Positions 46,868 to 57,066 of a DNA stretch of 64,000 nt are shown piece after piece. How positions within the stretch are numbered: the first letter of the stretch is position 1; each line of letters begins with the position of its first letter. Made by a program: the position numbers and the translations under genes. The DNA is taken from contig CM045733.1 in assembly GCA_024760905.1 (NCBI GenBank), forward strand, positions 24,092,501-24,156,500. Reading direction: 5' to 3'. The notes under the pieces are model-generated. The model worked only from the letters and a program-made list of their open reading frames with translations, searched no databases and was not told where the DNA came from. This DNA comes from Plotosus lineatus. Its lineage: Eukaryota; Chordata; Actinopteri; Siluriformes; Plotosidae.

Positions 46868-46976
46868 AGATAATTATACGTATATAGGATTTTTTTTCTT
46901 TAAGAGTCAAAGTTTCAGAAAAAAAAAATATATATATATTGAACCTGCTTGAAGGAGTCAGTGGTTGTACCACAAT

Positions 46977-47406
46977 CTTCTTCTTCTTTTCCTTTCGGCT
47001 GTCCCCTTCAGGGGTCGCCAGAGCAAATCATCTGCCTCCATCTCACCCTGTCCTCTGCATCTTCTTCTCTTACTCCAACGACCTTCATGTCTTCCTTCAC
47101 CACATCCATAAATGTCTTCCTCTCCTTCTTCGACGTCTTCGACCAACAGTAGTCCAATTTCCATCAGCACCCTGTTGATTGACAGCACTGATGGCGGTCG
47201 TTGTTAACCCGGACCTCGACCGATCCGGTATGAGGGTAATACTTCTGATTTGCATGATAAACGTTTGGCATTGGTTTTATGTCGGATGCCCTTCCTGACA
47301 CAACCCTCTGCATTTCTCTGGGCTTGGGACCGGCATAAGGGGAAGAGACACTGGTTAGTGCCCCCCCCCCACCCACCCCCACCCCTGCACACCTCATGGC
47401 TGCATT
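46977..47406 (-). mobile_element. Internally deleted, non-autonomous RTE derivative
   Basis: 430 bp made of only the RTE 3' end (46,977-47,118) joined to the RTE 5' UTR (about 47,119-47,406), both in the same - orientation. A 12-bp duplication, ttgtaccacaat, flanks it at 46,965-46,976 and 47,407-47,418. No coding sequence is left. It was therefore mobilised as a 430-bp unit or shrank afterwards. Confidence 0.85.
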
Positions 47407-47535
47407 TTGTACCACAATATGCAATTACAGTAATTACAAGTAATCAGTTTAGACATTCAAACAAAATAGAAAATATAGCTACCTTCTAACAAATTCAGAA
47501 TGAATTGTACATTTACTGACTTTAAATGACTCACT

Positions 47536-47832
47536 GATCACAAGGTTGGGGGTTCAAGCCCCACTCCCAATAGGTGGTCAGTGTCCCCCAGTGCAGCTCA
47601 CTGGGTTATCAAAGGCCGGCCATGTCTCTCACTGTCTATGGTGCGAGGTTCAAGTAAAAGAACCCTTGCTGACTTTCGACAAGAGTAGCTGCAAAGCCGT
47701 CAGTGTGTTTCCACCCTGTGATGGCCTGGCGAGCCGTCCAGGGTGTACTCTTCCCTCGCCTGGAGTCGGCTGGGATGGGCACCAGCCTCCCCACGACCTT
47801 AATTGGATTAAGCGGTTACAGAAAATGAACAA
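47536..47832 (+). mobile_element. SINE-A (A-g tail), head-truncated
   Basis: Begins within the tRNA-like head at about gatcacaaggttgggggttc (box B ggttcaagccccact). It includes the complete body and the A-g tail ending ggattaagcggttacagaaa. Confidence 0.8.
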
Positions 47833-47914
47833 TGACTAAAGATCCTCATAAATAGCTTAGTTCAGTTTTAGGCAAAAATCGTCGTGGAACTTCTTTATCT
47901 GTTTGCTTTGAGTA

Positions 47915-48335
47915 TGGGTGGCATGGTGGTGTACCGGTCAGCACATCTGCCTCACTACAGGAATATGTCCTGGGCTTGGGCATTTCACTCGTTTAGTTGA
48001 GTTGACTGTTCTAAATTTGCATAGCGTCTCTGAAGACATTAAGAGAGTACTGTATACAAGTTGCTGTGTTTAAAGCAGAGTCGCTGGAATCATTCTCGCT
48101 GTGCTGGAACAGGTTTCCTCTACGTACTCAGGTTTCCTCTGACAGTTGAAAGACATGCACATTAGATTAATTAGCTGCTACAGACTCACACATGGGGGGA
48201 AATTTGTATGTGAATGGATCTGTGTGTATGTTGGTCCTACGTTGATCTGGCGACCAATGTCGGGTGAGACAGGCTCCAACCCCTTTGCAACCCTAATAGG
48301 ATTAACCAGTTTGGGAAATGAATGAGTGAGTAAGT
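47915..48335 (+). mobile_element. SINE-B, diverged
   Basis: The head gggtggcatggtggtgtacc is followed by a body with an insertion of about 100 bp (47,990-48,100) and the tail ggattaaccagtttgggaaa with gaatgagtgag. Confidence 0.65.
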
Positions 48336-49392
48336 GTTTAGAGTGTAGGGCACAACCGCAGGAGACAACAGAATAGCACACACTTCTGGTCTAGTGTCGA
48401 AAATATTTTATTTCTTACAAGCTGTCAGGGTCAACTATATTTCTGAACATAGACTGGGTGAGCATTGACACTAGTGCTGAGAGAAGAAATAGATGTAGAT
48501 TATTAAACGCATGCTCTTTTGCTATTAAAACAAATCACGTCCCACGGGTAAGTGTTCAAACCATCTGTGGTTTTGCAGACTTTAGTTCTGCAGGCTGAGC
48601 CATGTGTGGAGGAAGGAGCCTGAGGGAATAGAGAGGTGGACAGTGAATTTTGAGCATGAAATGCTTGTATGTTTAAAATTACCATCTTCAAAAAATAATT
48701 TCAAAATGCAAATATTTGCAATTCCATCAATCTGTAACAGCGAACTGCAATCATGCAGATGAAACCTCATGATAGTCAAAGCTTCACTTTGAATAACAAA
48801 TCTGAGGGTGGATGAAATAAAGCAAATTTGTAGAAGTTGAATTTAAAAAAAAATTAAAAATTAAAAAAAAAAATGAACAGCTGGAATTGCAACAATAAAC
48901 TCCTTTAAAATTCTGTGAGAAATAAAGATGCACATAATATGCTGTACTATACTGTGTCTTAAAATAAATCAACAATTTCTATGGGATGTATGCATTTTTC
49001 ACATGACTGTAGATTAAAGCTTTTTATTATAATAAATAACATGCTATTTCATTGCAACAACTTTGTTAATGTTAATGTACTAAAAATGTAATGATTGTGA
49101 TGAGTCAGTACACTGTATTATTATACTCGAATTATTCATGTAACATACAGTATCACCATTCAATTTATAGTAACTCAATGATACCTTACATTTACAGTAC
49201 TGTGTATATTTATGATGGATTAAAAACACTGATGCATTATACTTAAAATTTTGGACATTTTTGAATTTCTCATGGTATTTTCTAATGTAACTGAAAGGTG
49301 TATTCATAGGAGAGATGAGAGTTTTTTAATTCATTCTTCAGTTTTAAGTGTAGTTGCTTTATATTATTATCCTATAGTCATCCACATATAAA
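48336..49392. other. Interval without recognised genes
   Basis: AT-rich, with A tracts at about 48,845-48,875. No recognisable repeat or coding region. Confidence 0.5.
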
Positions 49393-49715
49393 AAAGTGGG
49401 GCCGGTGGTGTAGTGGTTAGGGTGCTGCACTCATGATCGGGAGGTTGTGAGTTCGAACCACACTGAGACCCTCACTGTGCAAAGACCCCTGTGCAAGGTC
49501 TCAACCACAAGTGTGCCTCTGTTCACCCAGCAGTATAAATGGGTACCAGTAAAAAATATATATATATACTGGGAAGGTAACTTGTGATGGACTAGTGTCC
49601 CATCCAGGAGGAGTTGAACTCCTGGTCGTTTCATGCTACAGAAATCAGGGATAAGCACCGGCCTGATAAGCCACTAGGCTCGGGTGTAAAAACCCTACAG
49701 ACTTTACCTTTATAC
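49393..49715 (+). mobile_element. SINE-C copy 2, complete
   Basis: Bounded by the 15-bp duplication tcatccacatataaa at 49,378-49,392 and 49,716-49,730. The head ggggccggtggtgtagtggt and box B gagttcgaaccac are followed by the same body and tail (gtgtaaaaaccctacagact) as copy 1, with a short (TA)n inside. Confidence 0.85.
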
Positions 49716-50078
49716 TCATCCACATATAAATGCAATACAAAGAGTTCACAATGACATTGAGCACACAGCTGCACTTAATATTTTGCTTCAAAGTCTCTAT
49801 GATTGTGGTCCATTCTAAGACCCTTAAGCAGAGTGGACATGATGATATTTAACATCACATAAACTGTGATTTTGGGATGATGTCACTCTCTCACTCACCA
49901 TGCCATTCTCACCCAGGTCCGTTTGACAGTAGGGTGGTTGATTGCCCAACATCACAGGGTGCCCTCATGTTTATCTTCCTTCTGGTTCTGTCTCTTTTAG
50001 TTATGCTGCCATAGCAAGTCATGCCAGAGTACCTGCTTGCACTCAGCAATAATAAAAGCTTCCATTTCCATTACACTA

Positions 50079-50081
<3 letters not shown>

Positions 50082-50134
<53 letters not shown>
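50082..50134. repeat. (TC)n microsatellite
   Basis: About 26 TC units with one G interruption. Confidence 0.95.
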
Positions 50135-50136
<2 letters not shown>

Positions 50137-50658
50137 AGGTACAAATTCTCCTTCTGGGATGCCGGTGATCCTGATCCTTCTGCTTTCTGAGTTCTGTGAT
50201 CTCTCCTAGTGTGCTGATGCTGGCTGGAGTCCTCATCTTGGAAGTCCCTCCTTCCTGCTGATGAAGATCTAAATGGACCCAGATGTGCACTAACAGACTG
50301 TGGAGGTGACTTTTCACTGCTGATGGTATTAACTCGCTTCCTCACAATTATTTAGGACTTACAGTTGATCAATCAAAAAGGACTACACTCTGGACTGTAG
50401 TGAATTCCTCATATGTATGTACTGTATCTGTGGTTTGTATGTTTATTGTTTCACCCAAATGAGGATGGATCCCCTTTTTGGGCCTGGTTCCTCCCAAGGT
50501 TTCTTCCTCACATCTACTGAGGGAGTTTTTCCTCGCCACTGTCACAGTGGGCGATGCTCATTAGTGATGTGTAGGGGTTATAGGAAATGTTTAAATTCTT
50601 TTATACTTTGTAAGCCCCTACTTCTACTGTTATACTGTGTAAAGCTGCTTTGCGACAG

Positions 50659-51044
50659 TCTGTCTGTCTTCCTTTCTGCTTTTTCCCCTTTACTCGGGAG
50701 TCGCCACAGCGAATCATCTGATTCGCACGTTTGATTTGGCAGAGGTTTTTACGTCGGATGCCCTTCCTGTTACAACCCTTTTTAGCAAGGGACAGAAACA
50801 CGCTGACGACTTTGCAGCTACTCTTTACGAAAGTCAGCAATGGTTCTTTTACATGCCTCTCACCATAGACAGTGAGAGACATGGCCTGCCTTTGATAACC
50901 CAGTTAGCTGCACTGGGGGTGGGTGGGTGTGTGTGTGTGTGTGGGGGGGGGGGCAGTGACAACCTTGTGGAGAGTGGGACTCGAACCCCCAACCTTTGGA
51001 TCAGCGATCCAGCGCCCTATACCACTAGACCACCACTGCCCCCA
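50659..51044 (-). mobile_element. SINE-A with RTE tail (A-r)
   Basis: Complete on the - strand: head at about 51,040, box B gggttcgagtcccac, body, RTE 5' UTR block (ggttgtaacaggaagggcat) and RTE 3' end (gattcgctgtggcgactccc...aagcagaaaggaag). It is expanded by a (GT)n and G-tract stretch at about 50,919-50,952. Confidence 0.85.
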
Positions 51045-51089
51045 GTATCCACACCCCCCCAGTACCACTGCCGACTTGTTAAAAGTGCT

Positions 51090-51459
51090 CATTCAGTTTA
51101 TTTTCTGTAACCGCTTAATCTTGATTAGGGTCGCGGGGAAACTGGCACCAATCCCAACGAACTCCGGGCGAGGGCATAGTACACCCTGGACGGCTCGCTA
51201 GGCCATCGTAGGGTGGAAACACACTGACGGTCATGCAGTTATTCTTTACAAGAGTCAGCAATGGTTCTTTTACACGAACCTCGCACCGTAGACAGTGAGA
51301 GACATGGCCCGCCTTTGATAACCCAGTTAGCTGCACTGGGGGTGGGTGGGTGGGTGGGGGGGGGGGGGGTGTGACAAACCTTGTGGAGAGTGGGACTCGA
51401 ACCCCCAACCTTAGGATCAGCGATCCAGCCCCCTATACCACTAGGCCACCACTGCCACC
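51090..51459 (-). mobile_element. SINE-A (A-g tail), complete
   Basis: Between 13-bp duplications, tgttaaaagtgct, at 51,077-51,089 and 51,460-51,472. The tail is at the left, then the body, and the head with box B gggttcgagtcccac at the right. A G-rich run at about 51,340-51,370 expands the body. Confidence 0.85.
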
Positions 51460-51495
51460 TGTTAAAAGTGCTATACAAATAAAACTGAATTGGAA

Positions 51496-51800
51496 GTGAA
51501 TATATTTTGTTTATGGGGTTTATTTGGCAAAAGCCTCAAGGTCAACCTGGCCATAGCCATGATTTACATTTTTAAAAGACATCCACAAAAATAAATAAAT
51601 AAATAAATAAAAAATTCAGCAACAGGTATAAGAAATCAGTGACAGATTGTGATACTCTGCAAACTGCATGCATTTTAAACAAACACTTCTGCTTCAATTC
51701 TTTACATTTTACAGTCATTTTGAATTTTGATGATGATGATGATTAGTATTATTGTTGTTATTATTTATTTATTTATTTATTTATTTGGTGATATTAGATC
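51496..51800. other. Upstream flank of kcna3
   Basis: AT-rich and poor in features, with an (AAAT)n at about 51,588-51,612 and (ATTT)n at about 51,764-51,786. A splice-acceptor-like ttctttacattttacag ends at 51,713. Confidence 0.4.
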
Positions 51801-51879
51801 GAGTGGATATACTGGCTTCGGTTCGAGTTGCCCCTCCGGTTCAGCGCGAGCGTCTGCGCACGTCAGTCTGGGGAGGGCA

Positions 51880-51912
51880 ATGAAATGTTGCTTATTAATG
51901 CTGCGCGTGTGA
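51880..51912 (+). other. Upstream ORF 1 in the kcna3 leader
   Basis: An ATG with ten codons then TGA (MKCCLLMLRV). If the transcript starts upstream of it, it would be the first AUG encountered. The context gcaatga is moderate. Confidence 0.3.
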
Positions 51913-52016
51913 CAACAACCAGTCAAGAGCGGTCCAGATCACCAGCGCGCGGCGGCAACGGGGGGGACAAAGAGACAGAGCGCGCGTCTTTCCTGGCGCA
52001 GGGGGGAAAAAAATAC

Positions 52017-52229
52017 ATGAAAAAAAAAAAAAAAAAAAACACCACCAGTGACGGTGTGAAAGGCGCGTGCGAGAGACAGACAGAGAGGAGACGCGAGGAG
52101 AGACAGAGACGGAGCAGAACCTGTGAGATTCTTTTTGGAGAAAACGTAAACAGACTTGAAGCGCGCGCAGAAACGGTGGAGGCGGTTGGAGCAGGCACCG
52201 AGCAGCGTCGCCCAATTTTAGGGCGCTGA
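52017..52229 (+). other. Upstream ORF 2 in the kcna3 leader
   Basis: ATG followed by six Lys codons (the A tract) and an Arg/Glu-rich stretch, 70 codons in all. It terminates at 52,227-52,229, seven nucleotides before the kcna3 ATG and in a different frame. Whether it is translated depends on the real transcript start. Confidence 0.35.
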
Positions 52230-52236
52230 GGAGAAG

Positions 52237-53697
52237 ATGACCGTGGTGCCCGGGGAGAACCTGGATGAGACTGTGGCCTTGGCCGCCCTCTGTCACGACG
52301 CCTATGAGCCCGAGAGGGCGGACCAGGAGTGCTGTGAGCGCGTGGTCATCAACATCTCAGGTCTGCGCTTCGAGACGCAGCTCAAGACGCTCGCCCAGTT
52401 CCCCAACACGCTGCTCGGCGACCCCAGGAAGCGGATGCGCTTCTTCGACCCGCTCAGGAACGAATACTTCTTTGACCGCAACCGGCCGAGCTTTGATGCC
52501 ATCCTCTACTACTATCAGTCAGGCGGGAGACTTCGGAGACCGGTCAACGTGCCGGTGGACATCTTCATGGAAGAGATCAAGTTCTATGAGCTCGGAGAAG
52601 AAGTGATTGAGAATTTCAAGGAGGATGAAGGCTTCATAAAAGAGGAAGAACGTCCATTACCGGAGAACGAGTTCCAGAGACAAGTGTGGCTTTTGTTTGA
52701 ATATCCAGAGAGTTCGGGACCCGCCAGAGGAATCGCGATCGTCTCCGTGCTCGTGATTCTGATCTCCATCGTCATCTTCTGCCTGGAGACCTTGCCAGAG
52801 TTCAGAGAGGACGCCAAGTCGTATAACCAGCAGATCCCCGTGAATGGCACGGTAAGCCCGAAGAAGCCGAATCCATTCACAGACCCGTTTTTTATTGTGG
52901 AGACGCTGTGCATCATCTGGTTCTCCTTTGAGCTCGTCGTGCGCTTTTTGGCGTGTCCAAGCAAGGCGGCATTCTTCAAAAACATCATGAACACCATCGA
53001 CGTGGTCGCAATCATGCCGTACTTTATCACACTTGGTCTTGAGCTTGCTGAACACCAAGGAAACGGGCAGCAGGCGATGTCACTGGCGATCCTGCGCGTC
53101 ATTCGGCTCGTGCGCGTGTTCCGCATCTTTAAGCTCTCGCGCCATTCCAAAGGTCTTCAGATCTTGGGCAAGACGCTCCAGGCGAGCATGCGCGAGCTCG
53201 GTCTTCTGATCTTTTTCCTCTTCATTGGCGTCATCCTTTTCTCCAGCGCAGTGTATTTTGCTGAGACGGACGACCCGGATTCAGGATTTAGCAGCATCCC
53301 AGACGCCTTCTGGTGGGCCGTGGTCTCCATGACCACGGTGGGTTATGGAGACATGTGCCCAGTGACCATCGGAGGCAAGATCGTGGGCTCGCTGTGCGCC
53401 ATCGCCGGTGTGCTCACCATCGCGTTGCCTGTACCCGTGATCGTGTCTAACTTTAATTACTTCTATCACCGGGAGACAGAGCACGAGGAGCAACTTCAGT
53501 ACACGCACGTGACGTGTGGTCAGCAGCCTCAGCAGCAGCAGCAGCAACAGCAGCCTGGATACGGCGATTTCGGGAGGAGTGACAGCAAACCTTCCCTCTC
53601 CAAATCGGATTACCTGGACTCGGAGGATGCTGATTCAATCAAATACACAAACTGCAGTCCACATAAAGCCTACACGGGGAAACTCACTGATGTATGA
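52237..53697 (+). CDS. kcna3: Voltage-gated potassium channel Kv1.3-like
   Basis: A 486-residue Shaker-family pore-forming subunit; four assemble in the plasma membrane to conduct delayed-rectifier K+ current. Visible in order: T1 tetramerisation domain (about 34-130), S1 (about 165-183), glycosylation sequon NGT at N203 in the S1-S2 loop, S2 (217-238), S3 (251-268), S4 with R287, R290, R293, R296, K299, R302, the S4-S5 linker, S5 (321-342), pore helix and filter TTVGYGD (366-372), S6 with PVP (398-400), and the C-terminal PDZ ligand TDV. The start MTVVPG, the ERQGNGQQA-like stretch after S3 (EHQGNGQQA) and the turret ETDDPDSGF favour Kv1.3 over Kv1.1 or Kv1.2. A single coding exon is normal for Kv1 genes. 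Odd points: Cys374 right after the filter (His in mammalian Kv1.3), Lys312/Gln315 swapped relative to the usual GQTLK, and an eight-Gln tract (432-439). Which teleost paralogue (a or b) is undecided. Confidence 0.96.
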   Translation: MTVVPGENLDETVALAALCHDAYEPERADQECCERVVINISGLRFETQLKTLAQFPNTLLGDPRKRMRFFDPLRNEYFFDRNRPSFDAILYYYQSGGRLRRPVNVPVDIFMEEIKFYELGEEVIENFKEDEGFIKEEERPLPENEFQRQVWLLFEYPESSGPARGIAIVSVLVILISIVIFCLETLPEFREDAKSYNQQIPVNGTVSPKKPNPFTDPFFIVETLCIIWFSFELVVRFLACPSKAAFFKNIMNTIDVVAIMPYFITLGLELAEHQGNGQQAMSLAILRVIRLVRVFRIFKLSRHSKGLQILGKTLQASMRELGLLIFFLFIGVILFSSAVYFAETDDPDSGFSSIPDAFWWAVVSMTTVGYGDMCPVTIGGKIVGSLCAIAGVLTIALPVPVIVSNFNYFYHRETEHEEQLQYTHVTCGQQPQQQQQQQQPGYGDFGRSDSKPSLSKSDYLDSEDADSIKYTNCSPHKAYTGKLTDV

Positions 53698-53706
53698 GTG
53701 TAAAAC

Positions 53707-53707
53707 A

Positions 53708-53758
<51 letters not shown>
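53707..53758. repeat. (CA)n microsatellite in kcna3 3' region
   Basis: About 25 CA units start ten bases after the stop codon, so they would lie in the 3' UTR. Confidence 0.95.
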
Positions 53759-53761
<3 letters not shown>

Positions 53762-54516
53762 AAGTGACCCGCAAACACACAAGTGCGTTTCTGGGAGCAC
53801 AATGTCTCCTCTTGCGCCCCACCTTGATTAGATCGGGGTATGGAGACTAATTCTCAAGCAGCCTGCGCGCCAAACGGAGCCATTTTCATTTCAACACTCA
53901 TCAGCAGCGGCGATAAAAGTCGAGGACGCAAACACAGCATCTTTCTTTCTTTCTTTCTTTCTCTCTCTTTCTCTCTTTTTTGTTTAAAGCGTCTTCCATG
54001 TTCATCAATATTTCAAAGAAAGACCCTGCATCTCTAGCCTCAAAATATAATTAGTCTATACTGTATAAAGAATAGATAAGGGGAGATATCCAAGCCCAAC
54101 CTCGCGGAATAGCACTTTACTCATACACTCTTAGTGATATATAATTTATTAGGTTGTTAGTTTTAGTATACATGGGGTTTAAAAGTTTACATGTCATTCA
54201 GAACAAAGCAAAAAAAAAAAAAAAAAAAATGGACCAATATAGACGATCTATAATTTCATCATATTATTTTATTAATATAGTTTGTCCACATGGAGGCTAC
54301 AAAGGTCACTCAGTGTTAGTCCCCACTGTTTTGATAAGTTTATGTTTTCCCATATGGCTGAAAAGGTCAGGGGTGATTGAATATGATCACGAGGCACTTA
54401 TTGACAAGCACGTTCTCTATACAGCTGTCATCCCAATTACAGCTTGTCCCATTTAGGTTTCAATCACCGTTTACACTTAATTTGCAGTGTAGTTTAATTG
54501 ATCTTTAATTATTACT

Positions 54517-54520
<4 letters not shown>
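53759..54520 (+). other. Probable 3' UTR of kcna3
   Basis: No coding signal. It includes a (TTTC)n tract at about 53,942-53,975 and an A tract at 54,210-54,229. Nearby AATAAA hexamers occur only further on (for example 54,669-54,674), so the polyadenylation site cannot be placed. Confidence 0.35.

Positions 54521-54582
<62 letters not shown>
54521..54582. repeat. (TA)n microsatellite
   Basis: About 30 TA units, immediately left of a mariner-type MITE. Confidence 0.95.
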
Positions 54583-54586
<4 letters not shown>

Positions 54587-54789
54587 GGTGACCCAAAGAA
54601 TGGGAACTTTTTAACAATACTATAAAACCAAGAGTGATCTTAAAACATATATAACAATATATAACAAGAATAAATGACTAACTTTTCATGGCAAAGTATT
54701 TACTTGTTCAAGGTCACTGTCTCGCAGTGTTGCCTCTTGCTCATGTCTCTAGCAATACGCAATTCAAAAATTCCCATTTTTTGGGACAC
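54583..54789. mobile_element. mariner-like MITE
   Basis: The left end cagggtgacccaaagaatgg and the right end ccattttttgggacactc are inverted copies with few mismatches. It is 207 bp, non-coding, and flanked by TA on both sides, embedded in (TA)n and (CTAT)n tracts as expected for a TA-targeting element. Confidence 0.65.
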
Positions 54790-54809
54790 TCTATCTATCT
54801 ATCTATCTA

Positions 54810-54857
<48 letters not shown>

Positions 54858-54896
54858 TATATATATATATATATCTATATATATATATATATATAT
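54790..54896. repeat. (CTAT)n(TA)n microsatellite
   Basis: About five CTAT units are followed by long TA tracts with GATA and CTAT interruptions. Confidence 0.95.
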
Positions 54897-55084
54897 GGTG
54901 TGTTTATGAGCAAAAAAAAATATTAAAATGAATAATAAAAATAAAATAAAATAGTATGCAAGTCTATGGTTACATTTGAAAGAACAGGACTAGCAGACGT
55001 CAGAGTTTTGGTTCATCTATTAAAATAATGGGAAATGTAAAGCGTTATCAAAACCAGTTGTATTTGTGTGACCATGTTTCTTAA

Positions 55085-55300
55085 CCTAGAGTGCCATCTA
55101 TTGGACAAGAGTGAAGGGGCGGGATCTCAGACACCATTTGGAGACGGAAGTGTTTCTATAGCAACCTTCCAGACTGTTCTGAATTTTCTGACATCAGGCA
55201 AAGACTCCGGACAAAACTGCGTATTACTGTACTAATTACCCGGCTGTAGACTCTGTGGTATCGTCTGTATTTGAATTATGTTCCATCCATTTTTGTAAAG
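55085..55300 (+). promoter_or_regulatory. Promoter-like segment upstream of a candidate small gene
   Basis: Contains an inverted CCAAT box (ctattggac) and a GC box (aggggcgggat) about 20 bp apart in otherwise AT-rich DNA. Such pairs are common in TATA-less promoters. This is suggestive only. Confidence 0.25.
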
Positions 55301-55936
55301 AAATAAGTGTTTTAAACGTGCCTGATGTTTTGCCTTAAGTTCATTTTTTTGACAGAAAATGGCTGTTGTTGCTTTTAATTTTGCTGCTTCGCATAACGCC
55401 GACCACGTAATGTAGCCTAAATTTAAAAAAAATAATAAAAAAAATAAAAAAATAAAACGAGATTAGATTAAATAGGCCCTTTCGGCAGCTACACCCGTCC
55501 AAATAATACAAGGTATGTTTAAAAGTAAACAAGCAAACAATTGTCGCTCAATCCTGGGTTCACTTATCAGTGTCTGTTTGTCAACAACATCATGGAGAAA
55601 CAAACCACACATATTCATTACCCAAGCGTCCCACGACTGGAAAAAAAAGGACAGCAACAGATATTATGCACATTGAAGATAATTTTGGAGACATTTTTGG
55701 TCAAATATTAACAAACGAGGACAACCTTGTCCTTGCCATGACTATGACTGATAGTTACTTCTGTCGCGAGGAAGCAGAAGCCTAAAATCTTATTGGCTGG
55801 ATTAGGAGTTTGTGTGACCAATCACTGATCGGCAAAGGAGAATTATGGAACCTGGTTGGTCTGCTGAACTTCCTGCCATTGGATGCTGTGGAGCAAATTT
55901 CTGCAAAAGGTAAACTGGATTAAACATATTGCACAG

Positions 55937-55981
<45 letters not shown>
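55937..55981. repeat. (GT)n(GA)n microsatellite
   Basis: About seven GT units are followed by about 15 GA units. Confidence 0.9.
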
Positions 55982-55982
<1 letters not shown>

Positions 55983-56072
55983 ACCAGGCAGTCAATTAAA
56001 AAAAAAAATCCTTTAATAAATGAATGAATTCAAAATGAAGGCCCAACTTTATTTATATTAATTAATTAACTG

Positions 56073-56328
56073 GGGAAGTGGTGGCCTAGTGGTATAGGGC
56101 TCTGGAGGTTGGGAGTTCGAGTCCCACTCTCCACAAGGTGTCGTGCAACTGACTGGGTTATCAAAGACTGGCCATGTCTCTCACTGTCTTTGGAGTGAGG
56201 TGTGAAAGAAAAATTGCTGACTTTTGACAAGAGTAGCTGCAACTGCCCTGCGATGGCCTGGCGAGCTCTGCCCTCACCCAGAGTCGGCTGGCCAGCCTCC
56301 CCTCGGTTACAGAAAATGAACTGAACTG
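56073..56328 (+). mobile_element. SINE-A (A-g tail), internally shortened
   Basis: Bounded by the 12-bp duplication attaattaactg at 56,061-56,072 and 56,329-56,340. The head gtggtggcctagtggtatag and box B gagttcgagtcccac are good; parts of the body and tail are deleted. Confidence 0.85.
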
Positions 56329-56530
56329 ATTAATTAACTGCAGCTGTGTTTTTTGTGCAGATTTTCTCATCTCATTTACAGAGAGATTCACAAGATTGTA
56401 TCTGTAGAAGATCTCTACTTTGACATGTCTGTCACTCCTAGTTCTGTTTCGCAGCCTGTTTTGGACTGCATTAGTTTACAAAATATTCACAAATCTCACT
56501 GCCTCGTTCATTTCCCTGATTCATGCTATT

Positions 56531-56800
56531 ATTTATGGTCCCGAGGAGACTGGGTGTATCCCAGCCGACACTGGTGTAGACAGGCCATACCCTGAACAGC
56601 TCACCAGACCCTCACAGGGCAACAGACCCAACCGTTCACACTCACAGTCCAACCTAACAGCAATTTGGAAAAGCCAGTTAGATGCGCATGTCTGTGGAGT
56701 GTAGGAAGAAACCAGAGAACATGCAAACTCCACACAGAAGCACCTGAGCCTGGGACTCGAACCCAGAATCTTCTCGTTGTGAGGCAGACATGAAAACCCA
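56531..56800 (-). mobile_element. SINE-B
   Basis: On the - strand: head with box B gggttcgagtccc (56,756-56,768), body, and tail at the left (ggtcccgaggagactgggtg). The (GAATG)n end is lost. Confidence 0.7.
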
Positions 56801-57066
56801 GATGCGTTAGTTTTAATTTTAAATAGAACTCTGAAATATTTTCACAAATTTATATCTTTGCATACCAAAGAATTTTGTACAACAAGTGAATTTACCTGTT
56901 TCCCTTTTAACCTGTTCCCAGGGCTCTGTGGTAAATTTTTATTTTTTTGGCAATTTTATGATTTGCTGTGACTCTCACTGAAAGCATTTCAGTTCTGATT
57001 TTGGACAGTTTTTTTTTTTTTTTTTGGTCCAAGGATTGTGTTTTATAGGCTACTATTAACCATTAT
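56801..57066. other. Interval without recognised features
   Basis: AT-rich, with a T tract at about 57,009-57,025. Confidence 0.5.

Larger units (their letters stand above)
50440..51495 (+). mobile_element. 3' end of another dispersed repeat, split by two SINEs
   Basis: The phrases ctggttcctcccaaggtttc, agggagtttttcctcgccac and aaagctgctttgcgacag belong to a widely dispersed fish repeat whose end, gtgctatacaaataaaactg, appears at 51,469-51,488. Two SINE-A copies (50,659-51,044 and 51,090-51,459) interrupt it. The class is not resolved. Confidence 0.5.
51800..52236 (+). promoter_or_regulatory. GC-rich 5' leader/promoter region of kcna3
   Basis: Base composition changes sharply here from AT-rich to CpG- and purine-rich (cgcgcgg, gcgcgcgtct, gaagcgcgcgcagaaacgg), as in CpG-rich promoters and leaders of single-exon Kv1 genes. 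No TATA box at a sensible place is evident and the transcription start cannot be fixed. An A tract at about 52,020-52,039 lies in the leader. Confidence 0.5.
55589..56407 (+). pseudogene. Candidate two-exon small protein gene or pseudogene
   Basis: Exon 1 would end at 55,909 (ctgcaaaag|gtaaac) and exon 2 begin at 56,361 (ttttttgtgcag|atttt), keeping frame (phase 1) to a TAG at 56,405-56,407. The joined frame reads IMHIEDNFGDIFGQ...DSYFCREEAEA, a TAA at 55,783-55,785, then NLIGWIRSLCDQS...LPLDAVEQISAK and, across the junction, DFLISFTERFTRLYL. The protein-like character continues on both sides of the TAA. The ATG at 55,589 is in another frame that could join at an A8 run near 55,640. I do not recognise the product. 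The stop and the frame change suggest a pseudogene unless they are errors. The intron carries a SINE-A. Confidence 0.35.

Noticed and set aside
52237..53697. Channel assigned as Kv1.1 (kcna1) because of the LTDV C-terminus
   Set aside because: The MTVVPG start, S1 text, post-S3 GNGQQAMS and turret DDPDSGF agree better with Kv1.3; the C-terminal residues vary among Kv1 members.
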